In this document: in pieces, positions 5,800 through 6,236 of the stretch | Layout: every line of letters starts with the position of its first letter | Numbering within the stretch: the first letter of the stretch is position 1 | DNA from: Oscillospiraceae bacterium | Lineage (GTDB): Bacteria > Bacillota > Clostridia > Oscillospirales > Acutalibacteraceae | Direction of reading: 5' to 3' | Length of the DNA: 6,236 nt | NCBI GenBank assembly: GCA_021640185.1 | Contig: JAJXDX010000120.1 | Span: 1 to 6,236 of the forward strand | Program-made: the position numbers and the translations under genes | Notes under the pieces: model-generated | Database searches by the model: none | What the model was told of the DNA's origin: nothing | The model's input: the letters and a program-made list of their open reading frames with translations, nothing else

Positions 5800-5891
5800 T
5801 CGGCTTTCCCCGCTGCACCGGCCGTTCGTTTCTGCGCTCACCGGAACAGGCCGCCCAAGATCTGCGGGCCGCGCTTCGGCGGCTTCGGCGC
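5775..5891. repeat. 117-bp direct repeat, copy 2, overlapping the 3' end of the PRC-barrel gene
   Basis: This copy spans 63 bp of downstream sequence (5775-5837) and the last 17 codons plus stop (5838-5891) of the minus-strand PRC-barrel gene. The repeat edge falls at a codon boundary, just after TGT (Cys83). Either the gene's 3' end was duplicated outward to make copy 1, or a dispersed repeat entered and supplied a new tail and stop. Confidence 0.97.
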
Positions 5892-6140
5892 ACATGACGG
5901 CGGGCAGTGGAAGTTGACCAGCACCGTTTCCTCGCCGATCACCTCGATGTCCTTCCAGCCGATCACGATGTCGCTCTCCCGCCCAAGCAGCCCGCAAAGC
6001 TTCGCGCGTCCGTAGATCACTAGGGAAACGACCTGCGCCGTGCAGGTGTCCACCTCCACATCGTCGACGAACCCCAGCCTCGTCCCGTCGCAGACGTTGA
6101 TGACCTCTTTGTCGTGCATATCGGTGATCCGCGCGATCAT
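5838..6140 (-). CDS. ylmC: YlmC/YmxH-type PRC-barrel protein
   Basis: A small PRC-barrel protein of 100 residues resembling the YlmC/YmxH sporulation-associated family; its biochemical role is not established. Residues 1-77 cover the domain: KEVINVCDGTRLGFVDDVEVD (11-31), VVSLVIYGRAK (37-47), GLLGRESDIVIGWKDIEVIGE (50-70), then ETVLVNF. These match the family pattern of N-x-x-x-G-x-x-L-G, G-x-x-x-E-x-x-I-x-W and I-G-E-x-x-I-L-V. Homologues are usually about 80-90 residues, so the tail (78-100, ending KPPKRGPQILGGLFR) is extra, and its last 17 codons lie in the 117-bp repeat. The ATG at 6140 has AGGAGG (6153-6148) 7 nt upstream. The opposite orientation to ftsZ is notable, because in Bacillus ylmC lies downstream of ftsZ on the same strand. 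No clear intrinsic terminator follows its stop. Confidence 0.85.
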   Translation of the reverse strand: MIARITDMHDKEVINVCDGTRLGFVDDVEVDTCTAQVVSLVIYGRAKLCGLLGRESDIVIGWKDIEVIGEETVLVNFHCPPSCAPKPPKRGPQILGGLFR

Positions 6141-6159
6141 GCGCCTTCCTCCTTACCCG

Positions 6160-6236
6160 TCACGGATGTTCTCCCTCATCGATATGCGCCGCCGCGGCCG
6201 AATAGACCATCACGCCCGGATAGCCCGGCCGTGATC
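6160..6236 (-). CDS. 3' end of an unidentified gene upstream of the PRC-barrel gene
   Basis: A minus-strand frame is open from the right edge to TGA at 6162-6160 and encodes about 24 residues, including PGYPGVMVYSAAAAHIDEGE. It ends 19 nt before the PRC-barrel ATG, with that gene's ribosome-binding site in the gap, as expected of an operon partner. Another minus frame is also open to TGA at 6178-6176, so the choice of frame rests on spacing and amino-acid composition. I do not recognise the product. Confidence 0.45.
   Translation of the reverse strand, partial: SRPGYPGVMVYSAAAAHIDEGEHP

Larger units (their letters stand above)
5261..5837. other. Gene-free convergent intergenic region with hairpins and degenerate repeats
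   Basis: No reading frame here has a good ribosome-binding site plus a recognisable protein; the long frames on both strands have biased, repetitive translations. Visible are several small hairpins, the 117-bp direct repeat, and recurring short motifs such as GCATTTTCC (5509, 5594), GCATTTCCC (5357), GCATTTGCC (5426) and GCACCGGCCG (5464, 5655, 5815). ftsZ and the PRC-barrel gene converge on it. It may be repeat-rich spacer or decayed sequence; a non-coding RNA cannot be excluded. Confidence 0.7.

Noticed and set aside
5741..5838. Intrinsic terminator for the PRC-barrel gene on the minus strand
   Set aside because: The available stems are followed by purine-rich sequence on that strand, with no T-run.
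5615..5891. CRISPR array or insertion sequence
   Set aside because: Only two copies of a long repeat with a single 43-bp gap, no terminal inverted repeats, no transposase and no cas gene.
5449..5997. 182-codon minus-strand frame across the repeat region
   Set aside because: It overlaps most of the PRC-barrel gene in another frame and changes reading phase between the two repeat copies (160-bp offset), giving an Arg/Gly/Lys-rich translation with no recognisable domain.
5518..6015. 165-codon plus-strand frame across the repeats
   Set aside because: No ribosome-binding site, antisense to the PRC-barrel gene, and the repeat copies are read in different frames, so it does not behave like a repeat protein.

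Overview
The window is a stretch of the division and cell-wall (dcw) cluster from a GC-rich, probably spore-forming Firmicute. The gene order (SEDS protein - murG - murA - ftsQ/divIB - ftsZ, with a YlmC/YmxH-type PRC-barrel gene close by), strong AGGAGG ribosome-binding sites and a sigma-A-type promoter suggest Clostridia. High GC together with the 'PEPQND' SEDS motif points to an Oscillospiraceae/Ruminococcaceae-like lineage. The lineage is inferred; no rRNA or other marker is present.

Layout. Positions 3-491 hold the 3' end of ftsW (or its paralogue spoVE). murG (504-1622), murA (1677-2942) and ftsQ/divIB (2964-3962) follow on the + strand with gaps of 12, 54 and 21 nt, which looks like one operon. 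The murG-murA gap holds a hairpin abutting the murA ribosome-binding site. After ftsQ, an AT-rich 141-bp gap carries a near-consensus sigma-A promoter with an extended -10, a small palindrome at the likely transcript start and a GC-rich leader hairpin. ftsZ (4104-5207) follows and ends in a strong intrinsic terminator (5225-5250). No ftsA lies between ftsQ and ftsZ.

From 5208 to 5837 there is a 630-bp region with no convincing gene between converging transcription units. It holds several short hairpins, recurring short motifs and a 117-bp direct repeat (5615-5731 and 5775-5891, 3 mismatches, offset 160 bp). The second copy runs into the 3' end of the minus-strand PRC-barrel gene (5838-6140) and encodes its last 17 residues and stop. 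The 3' end of another minus-strand gene (6160-6236) runs off the right edge.

How the genes fit together: MurA makes the first committed precursor of peptidoglycan, MurG completes lipid II, the SEDS protein polymerises it at the septum, FtsQ/DivIB stabilises the divisome, and FtsZ forms the cytoplasmic ring that positions it. The coding part is a mostly conventional housekeeping region. The less ordinary points are the repeat region after ftsZ, the murA leader hairpin, and a divergent FtsZ C-terminal peptide. I found no mobile element, CRISPR array or defence system.
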